In this document: in pieces, positions 12,944 through 20,173 of the stretch
How positions within the stretch are numbered: the first letter of the stretch is position 1
Layout: the number at the start of each line of letters is the position of its first letter
From: a virus
Length of the DNA stretch: 27,917 nt
IMG/VR virus record: IMGVR_UViG_3300050821_000915
Location: 1-27,917 of that record
Reading direction: 5' to 3' (one strand)
Program-made: the position numbers and the translations under genes
Notes under the pieces: generated by a model
Told to the model about the DNA's origin: nothing
Seen by the model: only the letters and a program-made list of their open reading frames with translations
The model's database searches: none

Positions 12944-13967
12944 CAATTATGACTTGATGGAAGTAAACGAAATTAACAAGAATGCCAATGGTGGCACTGA
13001 ATTGTTCATGCGTTTCCTCTATAGCGGCATCATTCCGCGAGAGTTGCTTGAGAATGTCCAGATTATTCCTGGCCGCATTACAGACCTTAAGGAAGGCAAG
13101 ATCAGAATTTTGACCTTGCATGATCTTCCGCAGGAGCCTGAGTTCCAGAAGCTCTCTGATGCTTCCTTCCGCAAGAAGATACACCGCACAGTCTTCATTT
13201 CGAACTGGCAGCAGCAGCAGTTCATTAATTTCTTGAAGTTTCCTTACGATATGTCGAACCTCGTGATCGAGAGTGGCATTTATCCATCTGACGTTGTGGA
13301 TAAGCCTGAGTCGTCCGACACTATCCACATCGCATACTTCACGACGCCACATCGTGGTTTACATGTTCTCCTACCCGTTTTCACCAAGCTTGCAGAGACC
13401 GACAAGAACATCAAGCTGCATGTTCATTCGTCATTTGCGGCCTATGGTCGTCCGCAGCAGGATGAGCAGTTCGAACCTCTGTTCAAACAGTGCCGCGAAC
13501 ATCCGCAGATCGAGTACTACGGTTTCACACCGCATGACGAATTGCTTGAGAAGATGAAGAGCTATCATATCTTCGCGTACCCATCAGTGTGGCCTGAGAC
13601 CGCTTGTAGAGCCATGCTAGAGGCCATGAGCGCGAAGTTGCTATGCATCCATCCAAACCTTGCAGCCCTGTCAGACACGTCTGGAAGCCTGAATTTGATG
13701 TATCAGGGATCGACCAATCCCCAGGAGCAGTTGAACGCATTCTTCTCAGCCTTGAGCGGCGGAATTAGCATCGTTCGCGAGAACAGTCAGTCCTTGCAGG
13801 ATCACCTGAGTTTCAATAAGCACTACGTCGATTGGCGTTATAACCCTGAGGTTATTGCAAAGAAGTGGATTGGCCTTCTGGTTGATTTGCATAAGCAATA
13901 TGAAAGTGTCGAGAGCCGCAAGGTTTCAACCGACCAAATTTGGGTTGTCGATACAAACAAGAGGTGA
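12936..13967 (+). CDS. glycosyltransferase (GT-B fold, GT4-like), 343 aa
   Basis: Moves a sugar from a nucleotide-sugar donor to an acceptor. YFTTPHRGLHVLLPVFTKL near residues 133-151 starts the donor-binding half. YPSVWPETACRAMLEAMSAK near 215-234 carries the E-x7-E type motif of GT4 enzymes. It overlaps the nucleotidyltransferase gene by 8 nt. Possible acceptors are phage DNA bases, as in T4, or the cell surface; the sequence does not say. The N-terminus is short for a GT-B enzyme and holds NANGGTELFMRFL, a typical nucleotide-side glycine segment. Confidence 0.88.
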   Translation: MADNYDLMEVNEINKNANGGTELFMRFLYSGIIPRELLENVQIIPGRITDLKEGKIRILTLHDLPQEPEFQKLSDASFRKKIHRTVFISNWQQQQFINFLKFPYDMSNLVIESGIYPSDVVDKPESSDTIHIAYFTTPHRGLHVLLPVFTKLAETDKNIKLHVHSSFAAYGRPQQDEQFEPLFKQCREHPQIEYYGFTPHDELLEKMKSYHIFAYPSVWPETACRAMLEAMSAKLLCIHPNLAALSDTSGSLNLMYQGSTNPQEQLNAFFSALSGGISIVRENSQSLQDHLSFNKHYVDWRYNPEVIAKKWIGLLVDLHKQYESVESRKVSTDQIWVVDTNKR

Positions 13968-13970
13968 GTT

Positions 13971-14261
13971 ATGGCTGTCAAGAGAGTTACGGATACGGTT
14001 TATGTAGGCAAGTTCATCACCTTCGATAAGAGGGATTATACGCACCTAAACGCAGCCAATCCTTATTTTTGGGAAGTGACCAACACGAAGGATGGCACTC
14101 GTCTTGGTTACATCGAGTGGTTTAAGAAGTGGAAGAAATTCTCCTTCTTTAATTACGAAGAGTCCTGCGTGTTCGAAGAGATTTGTCTTACCGACATTGC
14201 GGACTTCCTTATCTCCATGACGAAGGAAAAGAAAACACTTGACAACATTGATCCGTACTGA
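13971..14261 (+). CDS. hypothetical protein, 96 aa
   Basis: ATG at 13971 with AGAGGTGAG about 3-5 nt upstream. The protein is rich in aromatics and Lys (IEWFKKWKKFSFFNYEE) and reads as a small beta-rich fold with a C-terminal helix. No domain is recognised. It lies in the glycosyltransferase operon, and its last codons include the -35 and part of the -10 spacer of the following promoter. Confidence 0.65.
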   Translation: MAVKRVTDTVYVGKFITFDKRDYTHLNAANPYFWEVTNTKDGTRLGYIEWFKKWKKFSFFNYEESCVFEEICLTDIADFLISMTKEKKTLDNIDPY

Positions 14262-14267
14262 TATAAA
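14239..14267 (+). promoter_or_regulatory. sigma-70-type promoter at the GHMP kinase start
   Basis: TTGACA at 14239-14244, 17-bp spacer, TATAAA at 14262-14267. The predicted start site, about 7 nt past the -10, falls on the ATG at 14274. Confidence 0.65.
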
Positions 14268-14273
14268 CGCTCA

Positions 14274-15290
14274 ATGATAGTAACCAAGACACCAGTACGC
14301 ATTTCATTATTCAGCGGGGGATCAGACCTTCCAGCCTTTTTCCGTAAGGAAGACGGTGCAGCCCTGTCTGTGACCATCGACAAGTATATCTATGTGATGG
14401 TCCATCCGACCTTCAATCCTGGCATTCGCCTGAAGTTTGATCAGGTCGAACACGCCGAAAAGCTTGATGATGTCAAGCATATCATTACACGAGAGGCATT
14501 GAAATATGTCTATGGTCCAAATCTCTACAGTGGTTGGGAAATCGCTTCCATATCTGACGTTAGCTATAATGGCTGCGGTCTTGGTACTAGCTCCGCATTT
14601 ACTGTGGGGCTTCTTAACTCACTTCTCTCAAAGCCTGAATACCATAATTCACAATTGGCTAATGACGCTTGCACAATCGAAATTGTGAACTGCGGTTTTC
14701 CTATAGGAAAGCAAGATCAGTACGCGGCTGCTTTTGGCGGAATGAACCTCTTCAATTTCGAGAAGAGTGGTCGTGTCCGAGTAACCAAAGCTAATGGACA
14801 GTGGACTGATCACTTTCAAGAGAAGCTGATTATGTTTTACACTGGCATTGAGAGAGATGGCAATATCATCCTCAAGGATCAGTCGGCATCAATGAACGAT
14901 CCTATCAAGTTTGCTCATGTTCAGAAGAACCGCGATAGAGCTTTCGAAGCGATGCGTTACATGTTCGATGGCGATTATGACGCGGTTGGTGATTTGTTCA
15001 ATCAGTCCTGGGCTGAGAAGAAGCAGATTTCGAAGGGCATTTCAAATACTGTTCTTGACGACATGTATAACATCGCTATGGTTAATGGTGCCCTTGGGGG
15101 TAAATTACTTGGTGCAGGCGGTGGTGGCTTCTTCCTTTTTTATGTTCCCACTCCTGAAGATAGAATGAGGCTCGTTCACGCTTTCGAAGTATTTAAGACT
15201 CGCTTCGGTCAACTAACTATGGTTAAGGAACTTCCGTTCAAATTTTCATACGAAGGCAGTAAGGTGATATATAATGACCGAGAAACTTAG
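14274..15290 (+). CDS. GHMP-family sugar kinase, heptose kinase-like (HddA type)
   Basis: ATP-dependent sugar kinase. The opening TKTPVRISLFSGGSDLPAFF is characteristic of D-glycero-D-manno-heptose 7-phosphate and related fucose/heptose kinases. NGCGLGTSSAF (100-109) is the GHMP phosphate-binding motif 2, and LGGKLLGAGGGGFFLF near 286-301 is motif 3. Its 338 residues are a full length. No Shine-Dalgarno precedes ATG 14274, and a strong promoter ends 6 nt before it, so the message may be leaderless. With the nucleotidyltransferase at 12524 it could make an activated heptose or similar sugar for the glycosyltransferase at 12936. Confidence 0.9.
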   Translation: MIVTKTPVRISLFSGGSDLPAFFRKEDGAALSVTIDKYIYVMVHPTFNPGIRLKFDQVEHAEKLDDVKHIITREALKYVYGPNLYSGWEIASISDVSYNGCGLGTSSAFTVGLLNSLLSKPEYHNSQLANDACTIEIVNCGFPIGKQDQYAAAFGGMNLFNFEKSGRVRVTKANGQWTDHFQEKLIMFYTGIERDGNIILKDQSASMNDPIKFAHVQKNRDRAFEAMRYMFDGDYDAVGDLFNQSWAEKKQISKGISNTVLDDMYNIAMVNGALGGKLLGAGGGGFFLFYVPTPEDRMRLVHAFEVFKTRFGQLTMVKELPFKFSYEGSKVIYNDRET

Positions 15291-15525
15291 TTTTACGCCT
15301 GTTGAAGGTCATGTGGTTATTGACTTCACCAACAAGAAAACGAAGATCACGCCATATAGAGCAATCGATATTGCACTGCGTATTCTGTCGAAGGTAGAGT
15401 GGAAGGTTCTGGAGGATTACTTCCATCCTGTCTATATCGCCATGTTCGAAGACAAGAAGGCAAACGCAACTGTTCCCAAGAACGACAACGGCGACGATGA
15501 GCCACCAGAACCTGAGGCTGCATAA
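15274..15525 (+). CDS. hypothetical protein, 83 aa
   Basis: Overlaps the GHMP kinase by 17 nt, with AAGGTG about 8 nt before the ATG. A mixed N-terminal domain is followed by a disordered acidic, Pro-rich tail (NDNGDDEPPEPEAA). No domain is recognised. Confidence 0.65.
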   Translation: MTEKLSFTPVEGHVVIDFTNKKTKITPYRAIDIALRILSKVEWKVLEDYFHPVYIAMFEDKKANATVPKNDNGDDEPPEPEAA

Positions 15526-15755
15526 TGGCAATGGAACTTCCTGAAGCCCTTGAAAAGATTGCAGACGCTTTGAATGCATGGGATGGCAAAGCTGACACGA
15601 TTAACATCGATCCGCTGCCGATCATTGTTCTTTTCGTCGCATGGGATAAGTCCAGAAAACAACTTACTGAGTCGCTGAATTTGGCTAACAATATTCTTAA
15701 TACATTCTCTGAGTCCAATAAGAGCATTCAGGAAGCGTTGCATGATAATAGTTGA
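15525..15755 (+). CDS. hypothetical protein, 76 aa
   Basis: Starts in the upstream stop (TAATG), with GAGG about 7 nt before. Helical throughout, with a hydrophobic patch IDPLPIIVLFVAWD in the middle that is too short and charged to be a clear membrane segment. It overlaps the RNase H gene by 14 nt. Function unknown. Confidence 0.65.
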   Translation: MAMELPEALEKIADALNAWDGKADTINIDPLPIIVLFVAWDKSRKQLTESLNLANNILNTFSESNKSIQEALHDNS

Positions 15756-16587
15756 CTTCTCAGGTACTATTGTCGCCGCTATCATGGCTAATATTCGTTA
15801 TCAAGAATATGCAGGTGATATTGCAGAGCCCATTAGTGAAGATCGCATTCGTTGGTCTGTATTATCTTCACTGAAGAACTATAACACTAGGTATAAGGCC
15901 GAATACGGCAAGATGGTTATTGCCTGTGATGGGCAAAATTATTGGCGTAAAGAAATCTTCCCCTACTACAAGGTCAGACGAAAGATAGATCGAGATGCGA
16001 GTACCATCGACTGGACTCATGTCTTTAGTATTATCAAGACTATCAGGGAAGAGATTAAGAAGTATCTTCCATATCCAGTAATAGAAGTTGAACGTGCCGA
16101 AGGCGATGACATCATTGCTACTTTGGTAGAGATGGAAACTGCTTCGAAAGATAAGGTCTTAATCATCTCAAGAGATAAAGACCTTAAGCAGTTACAGGTT
16201 TATCCTTGGGTGAAGCAGTATAATCCTGTTGATAAGCGATGGGAAGAGGCTGTAAATCCTAAAGAATTCCTCGCTGAGCATATTTTGATTGGTGACGTAG
16301 GGGATTCAATCCCAAACGTCTACTCGCCTGACAATTCTATTGCTCTAGGTCAGCGTCAGTCACCTGCTACAGCCAAGCGAAAAGCTCTTGGTAAAGCTGG
16401 TGCCCTTAACCCTGAGCGTTATGAATTGAATGAGAAATTGATCGATTTATCGTTTATCCCAAGCGACGTAACATGGGAAATTCTTGCTGAATACGAGAAA
16501 CAAATAAATAAACCAAAGGGTAAGTTATTGTTTTATTTGATGTCTAACAGTTTAGACACACTAGCTTCCTCAATACAGGATTTCTGA
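15742..16587 (+). CDS. rnh: RNase H, T4 Rnh type (FEN-1 family 5' nuclease)
   Basis: Removes RNA primers from lagging-strand fragments with its 5'-3' exonuclease. The acidic metal ligands of the T4 enzyme are all in place: Asp5, Asp63 (ACDGQNYWRKEIFPYYK), Glu120 and Asp122 (EGDD), Asp145 and Asp147 (ISRDKD), and Asp185 and Asp188 (GDVGDS). The final residues LDTLASSIQDF resemble the T4 Rnh C-terminus. Its 281 aa compare with about 305 in T4. AGGAAG 6 nt before the ATG supports the start. It overlaps the preceding gene by 14 nt and the next by one base. Confidence 0.94.
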   Translation: MIIVDFSGTIVAAIMANIRYQEYAGDIAEPISEDRIRWSVLSSLKNYNTRYKAEYGKMVIACDGQNYWRKEIFPYYKVRRKIDRDASTIDWTHVFSIIKTIREEIKKYLPYPVIEVERAEGDDIIATLVEMETASKDKVLIISRDKDLKQLQVYPWVKQYNPVDKRWEEAVNPKEFLAEHILIGDVGDSIPNVYSPDNSIALGQRQSPATAKRKALGKAGALNPERYELNEKLIDLSFIPSDVTWEILAEYEKQINKPKGKLLFYLMSNSLDTLASSIQDF

Positions 16588-16781
16588 TGATTGCAAAGTG
16601 GTTACAGGAGCTAGAAACGAAGGGTGCAATATACGATTACAAAATCGGTTTCGATGATGTTACGCAAGAGTATGTTGTAGACTATTATGCAACTAAGACA
16701 ATACCTTTCTTCATTATTGAATTTAGTATTGATCCCAATACTCAAGAAGTTGTTTTTAAAGGAGACACAAATGCAAACTAA
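16587..16781 (+). CDS. hypothetical protein, 64 aa
   Basis: Starts in the RNase H stop (TGATG) with AGGA about 8 nt upstream. A small, probably beta-rich protein (YVVDYYATKTIPFFIIEFSI). It overlaps the next gene's start by 11 nt. No domain is recognised. Confidence 0.6.
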   Translation: MIAKWLQELETKGAIYDYKIGFDDVTQEYVVDYYATKTIPFFIIEFSIDPNTQEVVFKGDTNAN

Positions 16782-17274
16782 AACAAGAACGGTTTCAGAA
16801 GTTCTGGCCGATGTATCTAAAATACGCACCCGACAGGGCCGCATCGACGCATTGCGAGCGAATGACTCGCCGCTACTGCGTGATATCGTTCGTGTTGCGT
16901 ATCATCCCGCAATGATCTGGTTATTGCCAAAAGGCATTCCTCCATATACGCCAAATCCAATGCCTTTTGATGCGTTTGGCATTTTGACGAAGGAAGAAGA
17001 TCGCCTTAGGGAATTCATCTTCGGTATGTCACCAAACCAAAATACCATGCCTCAGAAGAAGCGTGAGAAGTTGTTCATCGACTTGCTCGAAATGGTGCAT
17101 CCAGATGATGCTCGCTTGCTTTGCTACGTCAAGGACAAGCGAATTCCTTATCCGTTTCTGACTTACACCCTATGTCAGGAAGCATTTGCATTCACTGACC
17201 TTCTTCCAGAAAGAGGCCCAAATTCATGGCTTGAGGAAGACGACCGCAAGAAGGCCGACGAACCACAGGAGTAA
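16771..17274 (+). CDS. conserved T4-like phage protein, 167 aa (DUF6433-like)
   Basis: The pattern R-x2-AL-RAND (residues 22-30), YHPAMIWLLPKGIPPYTPNP, a Leu-Arg-Glu-Phe segment, KREKLFIDLLEMVHPDDARLL and a C-terminal EAFAF recall a protein family widespread in T4-like marine phages (I believe DUF6433), role unknown. The AAAGGAG 5-6 nt before ATG 16771 sets the start; an earlier ATG at 16687 lies inside the previous gene. It follows RNase H and precedes PhoH, so it is probably an early gene near the replication set. Confidence 0.75.
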   Translation: MQTKTRTVSEVLADVSKIRTRQGRIDALRANDSPLLRDIVRVAYHPAMIWLLPKGIPPYTPNPMPFDAFGILTKEEDRLREFIFGMSPNQNTMPQKKREKLFIDLLEMVHPDDARLLCYVKDKRIPYPFLTYTLCQEAFAFTDLLPERGPNSWLEEDDRKKADEPQE

Positions 17275-17277
17275 ATT

Positions 17278-17538
17278 TTGGCTTATTATAATTTTCGTAA
17301 TACATTAACCAATGTGGAGAGTGTCGAGGAAATGGCAATCTCTGAATTGGATGGATATATCGAGGCAAATCCTCATATGCATCAGCTACCTAGCACTGGC
17401 ATTCGTGTATCTTATGCTGGTTATGGCGTGCATGTTGATGATGGGTTTCGTAGTGTTTTGAAGAAGATCAAGAAGGACTATCCTCGCTCGACTATTGAGC
17501 TTCCTGGCATTAAGGTAAACGGCAAGAAGAAGTCTTAA
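17278..17538 (+). CDS. hypothetical protein, 86 aa
   Basis: TTG start at 17278, with AGGAG about 6 nt upstream. Basic C-terminus (GIKVNGKKKS). The central HQLPSTGIRVSYAGYGVHVDDGFRS looks globular. No domain is recognised. It lies 3 nt after the preceding gene and shares its transcript. Confidence 0.6.
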   Translation: MAYYNFRNTLTNVESVEEMAISELDGYIEANPHMHQLPSTGIRVSYAGYGVHVDDGFRSVLKKIKKDYPRSTIELPGIKVNGKKKS

Positions 17539-17543
17539 TCTCT

Positions 17544-17571
17544 TTGATAAATATTTTCGGGTATATATAAT
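17544..17571 (+). promoter_or_regulatory. promoter upstream of phoH
   Basis: TTGATA at 17544-17549, 16-bp spacer, TATAAT at 17566-17571, a perfect -10. A GATAAATA octamer (17546-17553) overlaps the -35. The start near 17578 gives a leader of about 27 nt. Confidence 0.6.
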
Positions 17572-17604
17572 ACAGCGAAAGCTATCAAAGAATAAGGAGT
17601 TGTC

Positions 17605-18345
17605 TTGGACCGTCATCCAGCATCAACCAAGAGAAGAAAAAAGACTTCAGCTATGCTTAAGAAAGTGATACCCGCCACCCCAAATCAAGAGAAGATATTC
17701 ACTGCCTTCGATGAAGGCAAGAACGTCTTTGTGCATGGCTGTGCAGGTACAGGTAAGACCTTCGTGGGTATGTATTTGGCCCTCGACTCTGTAATTAATG
17801 AATGTGACTTCCAGAGATTGATTATCGTTAGATCAACCGTGCCTTCACGTAGTCAGGGCTTCTTGCCTGGAAAGGAAAACGAGAAGAACGAGATTTACGA
17901 AATTCCTTATGACTCAATGGTCAACAAGATGTTCGATGATCTTCCTCGTAGTGCCACAAGCAACAAATACAAAGATTTGAAGAATAACAACACGATTGAG
18001 TTCGTGTCAACTTCATATCTGCGTGGCATGACATGGGAAGACGCTGTTATTCTGGTGGACGAAGTTCAGAACATGAACGATGAAGAAATCCACACGGTCA
18101 TCACTCGCGTGGGCGACAACTGTCAGTTGATCGTCTGTGGTGATAGTGACCAGAACGACCTTATGTATCTCCGCGAGGAAAGTTGCATCGAAACATTGCC
18201 ATTAATCATCGAGAAGATGCCTTCTTTCGAGACTATCCAGATGACGGTTGATGATAACCAGAGAAACGCTTTGGTGGGTGAGTGGATCGAGGCTCGCCGC
18301 ACGATTACTCTTCCTGAGCCGTGGTTCAAGAGAAGAAACAAGTAA
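17605..18345 (+). CDS. phoH: PhoH-like ATPase
   Basis: P-loop ATPase of the PhoH family, related to RNA/DNA helicase N-domains and common in marine phages; its role in infection is not settled. Walker A GCAGTGKT (45-52), RSTVPSRSQGFLPG near 76-89 (the family's R..V..G...GFLPG), Walker B VILVDE (148-153), and CGDSDQ near 178-183 (motif III). Its 246 aa are typical. TTG at 17605 has AAGGAG 5 nt upstream; ATG 17653 is a shorter alternative. A promoter lies just upstream. Confidence 0.93.
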   Translation: MDRHPASTKRRKKTSAMLKKVIPATPNQEKIFTAFDEGKNVFVHGCAGTGKTFVGMYLALDSVINECDFQRLIIVRSTVPSRSQGFLPGKENEKNEIYEIPYDSMVNKMFDDLPRSATSNKYKDLKNNNTIEFVSTSYLRGMTWEDAVILVDEVQNMNDEEIHTVITRVGDNCQLIVCGDSDQNDLMYLREESCIETLPLIIEKMPSFETIQMTVDDNQRNALVGEWIEARRTITLPEPWFKRRNK

Positions 18346-18353
18346 AGGATTGA

Positions 18354-18839
18354 ATGGACTGGACATATATGGGGGTGCCGTATACCGACACTCCCACTGA
18401 CTATACTGGATTTGTCTATCATATAACGTTTGCTACAGGGCAGAAGTACATAGGCAGGAAAATCTTTTGGTCCGCCAAGAAAAAGGTGGTCAAGGGAAAG
18501 GTGCGTCGTCTCAAGGTCGAGTCCGATTGGAAAAAATATTACGGCTCGTCTGATTACATAAAAAGCCTCTTGACAACCGGCAAGGAAGATGCTATAAGGT
18601 CCATTGTCAGGCTTTGTAAGTCGAAGAGCGAAATGTCTTATTACGAGAGCAAATTGATCTTTGAGACAGATGCTCTGCTTAAGCCTGACTACATTAACCG
18701 ATGGATCACTTGCCAAATCAATGGCAAGAATTTGGAGTATTTGAATAAAAGTGAACCGCCAAACGATACAAATCAGGCCAGCCCCATTAAATCCGACGCC
18801 TATCGACAAGCTGTCGAGAGCATTGTGTCAGACGTTTAG
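18354..18839 (+). CDS. GIY-YIG nuclease, SegE-like, 161 aa
   Basis: A single-domain endonuclease candidate. FVYHITF at 20-26 stands for the GIY strand, KYIGRKIFWS at 31-40 for YIG with catalytic Arg35. SDWKKYYGSS (57-66) and YYESKLIFE with Glu98 complete the SegE-type pattern. SegE-like enzymes in T4 are free-standing homing endonucleases that promote spread of their own region. ATG 18354 has AAAGGA 5 nt upstream. No intron surrounds it, so it is free-standing between phoH and the vWA gene. A promoter-like sequence lies within it at 18570-18598. Confidence 0.8.
   Translation: MDWTYMGVPYTDTPTDYTGFVYHITFATGQKYIGRKIFWSAKKKVVKGKVRRLKVESDWKKYYGSSDYIKSLLTTGKEDAIRSIVRLCKSKSEMSYYESKLIFETDALLKPDYINRWITCQINGKNLEYLNKSEPPNDTNQASPIKSDAYRQAVESIVSDV
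18570..18598 (+). promoter_or_regulatory. possible intragenic promoter for downstream genes
   Basis: TTGACA at 18570-18575, 17-bp spacer, TATAAG at 18593-18598, inside the GIY-YIG gene. It could drive the vWA gene independently of the nuclease. Confidence 0.45.
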
Positions 18840-18858
18840 CGGAGACGCAGACCGCTTG

Positions 18859-19077
18859 ATGGATGGTCTTTATACCATGCCATACGAACAAATAACGGTT
18901 GCCCTTAATCCCGACAACATATATTTCTTCGATAACATGGCAGTTGGTCCTGAAGGTCAGCAGCAGCCTCAGATTAAGCATTTCCGTTTCTGGGGTTACC
19001 AAGCAGAACCCTTCATGGAAGAGTTGATTAATAATGAATTACGCATTTCCGATCTCATAAAGGAGACTTCATCATGA
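18859..19077 (+). CDS. hypothetical protein, 72 aa
   Basis: I use the ATG at 18859, with GGAG at 18840-18843 rather far upstream (15 nt). The frame stays open back to a GTG at 18751 inside the nuclease gene, so the true start is uncertain. FFDNMAVGPEGQQQPQIKHFRFWG is a plausible beta-hairpin region. No domain is recognised. The stop overlaps the vWA start (ATGA), so the two are coupled. Confidence 0.5.
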   Translation: MDGLYTMPYEQITVALNPDNIYFFDNMAVGPEGQQQPQIKHFRFWGYQAEPFMEELINNELRISDLIKETSS

Positions 19078-20072
19078 CAATTCGTGCAGGTATCGTTTGC
19101 GACCATTCTGTTTCTATGCGTTCAATCGTGAACGGAGCCAGGAAGGACTACAATTCAATCATTGAGTCGCTGAAGGGTAACCCCGAGAAGATTTACGTTT
19201 CTCGTATCGAGTGCGGCAGATTGAACGTCCTTGGCCGTCGTGCAAAGGTGAAAGTTGACTTCTCTAATATTTGGGTCGAAGGACTGGCCAACATTGGTGA
19301 CTATATCGCTGATGGTCAGTCAACTCCCCTTTGGGACTCAGTTAACACTGGCATCACTACGATCCTGAATAATTCCATGCCGACTGATACTTGCATCCTC
19401 ATGGTCATCACTGATGGCGAGGAGAATTCATCCGTCGAGACAAACATCTATGAATTGAAGAGACGCATCGAACAGCTTCAGAAGACGGATCGTTGGACCT
19501 TCGTGTTCCGTGTTCCTGTCGGTCATAAGTACTCGATCACCAAGCTTGGCATTCCTGAGGGCAACGTCGTTGAGTGGGAGCAGAATGAGACTGCATTTGC
19601 AGCTTCGACAATGCAACAGACTTCTGCGTTGCGTTCATATCTTGGCGACGTTTCACGCGGCGTGACTTCAAGTCGTTCGTTCTATGACACGTCCGCTCTT
19701 GAAGCTCTTCGTCCTGCCGATTTACGTGCAGAGCTTGACGACATTACGACCAAGGTTCGCACTGAGTCTGTTTGGACCGAGGACGAGGGCACCCAAATTC
19801 GTGACTTCTGCTTGAAGTCGTTTGGCGAGTTTGAAGTTGGTCATGCGTACTACCAGTTGGACAAGCCTGAGAAGGTTCAAGCTTCGAAGAAGCTCATCAT
19901 CAAGCACAAGAAAAAGGGCAAGTACTACGCGGGCGACGTTCGCTCGACCTTGAGCCTGCCCGCTGGAGAAATCAAGCTGAAGCCAGCCGATCACCCCGAC
20001 TACGAGGTTTTCGTTCAGTCAACCTCCGTCAATCGCAAGATGACGAAGAAGACGAAGGTTGTGTATATCTGA
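19074..20072 (+). CDS. von Willebrand factor A domain protein, 332 aa
   Basis: The metal-ion-dependent adhesion site is complete: Asp10, Ser12 and Ser14 (CDHSVSM), Thr84 in DGQSTPLWD, and Asp114 in VITDGEEN. The vWA fold fills about residues 3-180. The remainder carries a helical acidic stretch (ALEALRPADLRAELDDI) and a Lys-rich beta region (KKLIIKHKKKGKYYAGDV). There is no signal peptide, so it is cytoplasmic. vWA domains usually mediate protein-protein binding, often with MoxR-type ATPases; none is visible here. AAAGGAG about 8 nt before the ATG gives a sure start. The role in infection is unknown. Confidence 0.87.
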   Translation: MTIRAGIVCDHSVSMRSIVNGARKDYNSIIESLKGNPEKIYVSRIECGRLNVLGRRAKVKVDFSNIWVEGLANIGDYIADGQSTPLWDSVNTGITTILNNSMPTDTCILMVITDGEENSSVETNIYELKRRIEQLQKTDRWTFVFRVPVGHKYSITKLGIPEGNVVEWEQNETAFAASTMQQTSALRSYLGDVSRGVTSSRSFYDTSALEALRPADLRAELDDITTKVRTESVWTEDEGTQIRDFCLKSFGEFEVGHAYYQLDKPEKVQASKKLIIKHKKKGKYYAGDVRSTLSLPAGEIKLKPADHPDYEVFVQSTSVNRKMTKKTKVVYI

Positions 20073-20173
20073 TGGCTAAGATTTTACTAATTCTTGCCTT
20101 GACCTTTGCTTTGGCCTCTTGCGCCCATGATCCTGGCACTCCGTGTGCTGGCCAATTCATGTGTGTGAATTAA
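20072..20173 (+). CDS. tiny lipoprotein, 33 aa
   Basis: ATG at 20072 overlaps the vWA stop by one base and runs 33 codons to TAA at 20171-20173, which overlaps the next ATG (TAATG). The protein has a textbook lipoprotein signal: Lys at position 3, a hydrophobic core (ILLILALTFALA) and the lipobox LASC with Cys17. The mature part would be only 17 residues, with two more Cys. It could be an entericidin-like toxin, a lysis accessory or an exclusion factor; the sequence does not decide. Coupling on both sides supports translation. Confidence 0.55.
   Translation: MAKILLILALTFALASCAHDPGTPCAGQFMCVN

Noticed and set aside
18123-18809. Minus-strand frame of 228 aa
   Set aside because: It runs opposite phoH and the GIY-YIG gene, both with recognisable catalytic motifs. 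No start signal was seen.
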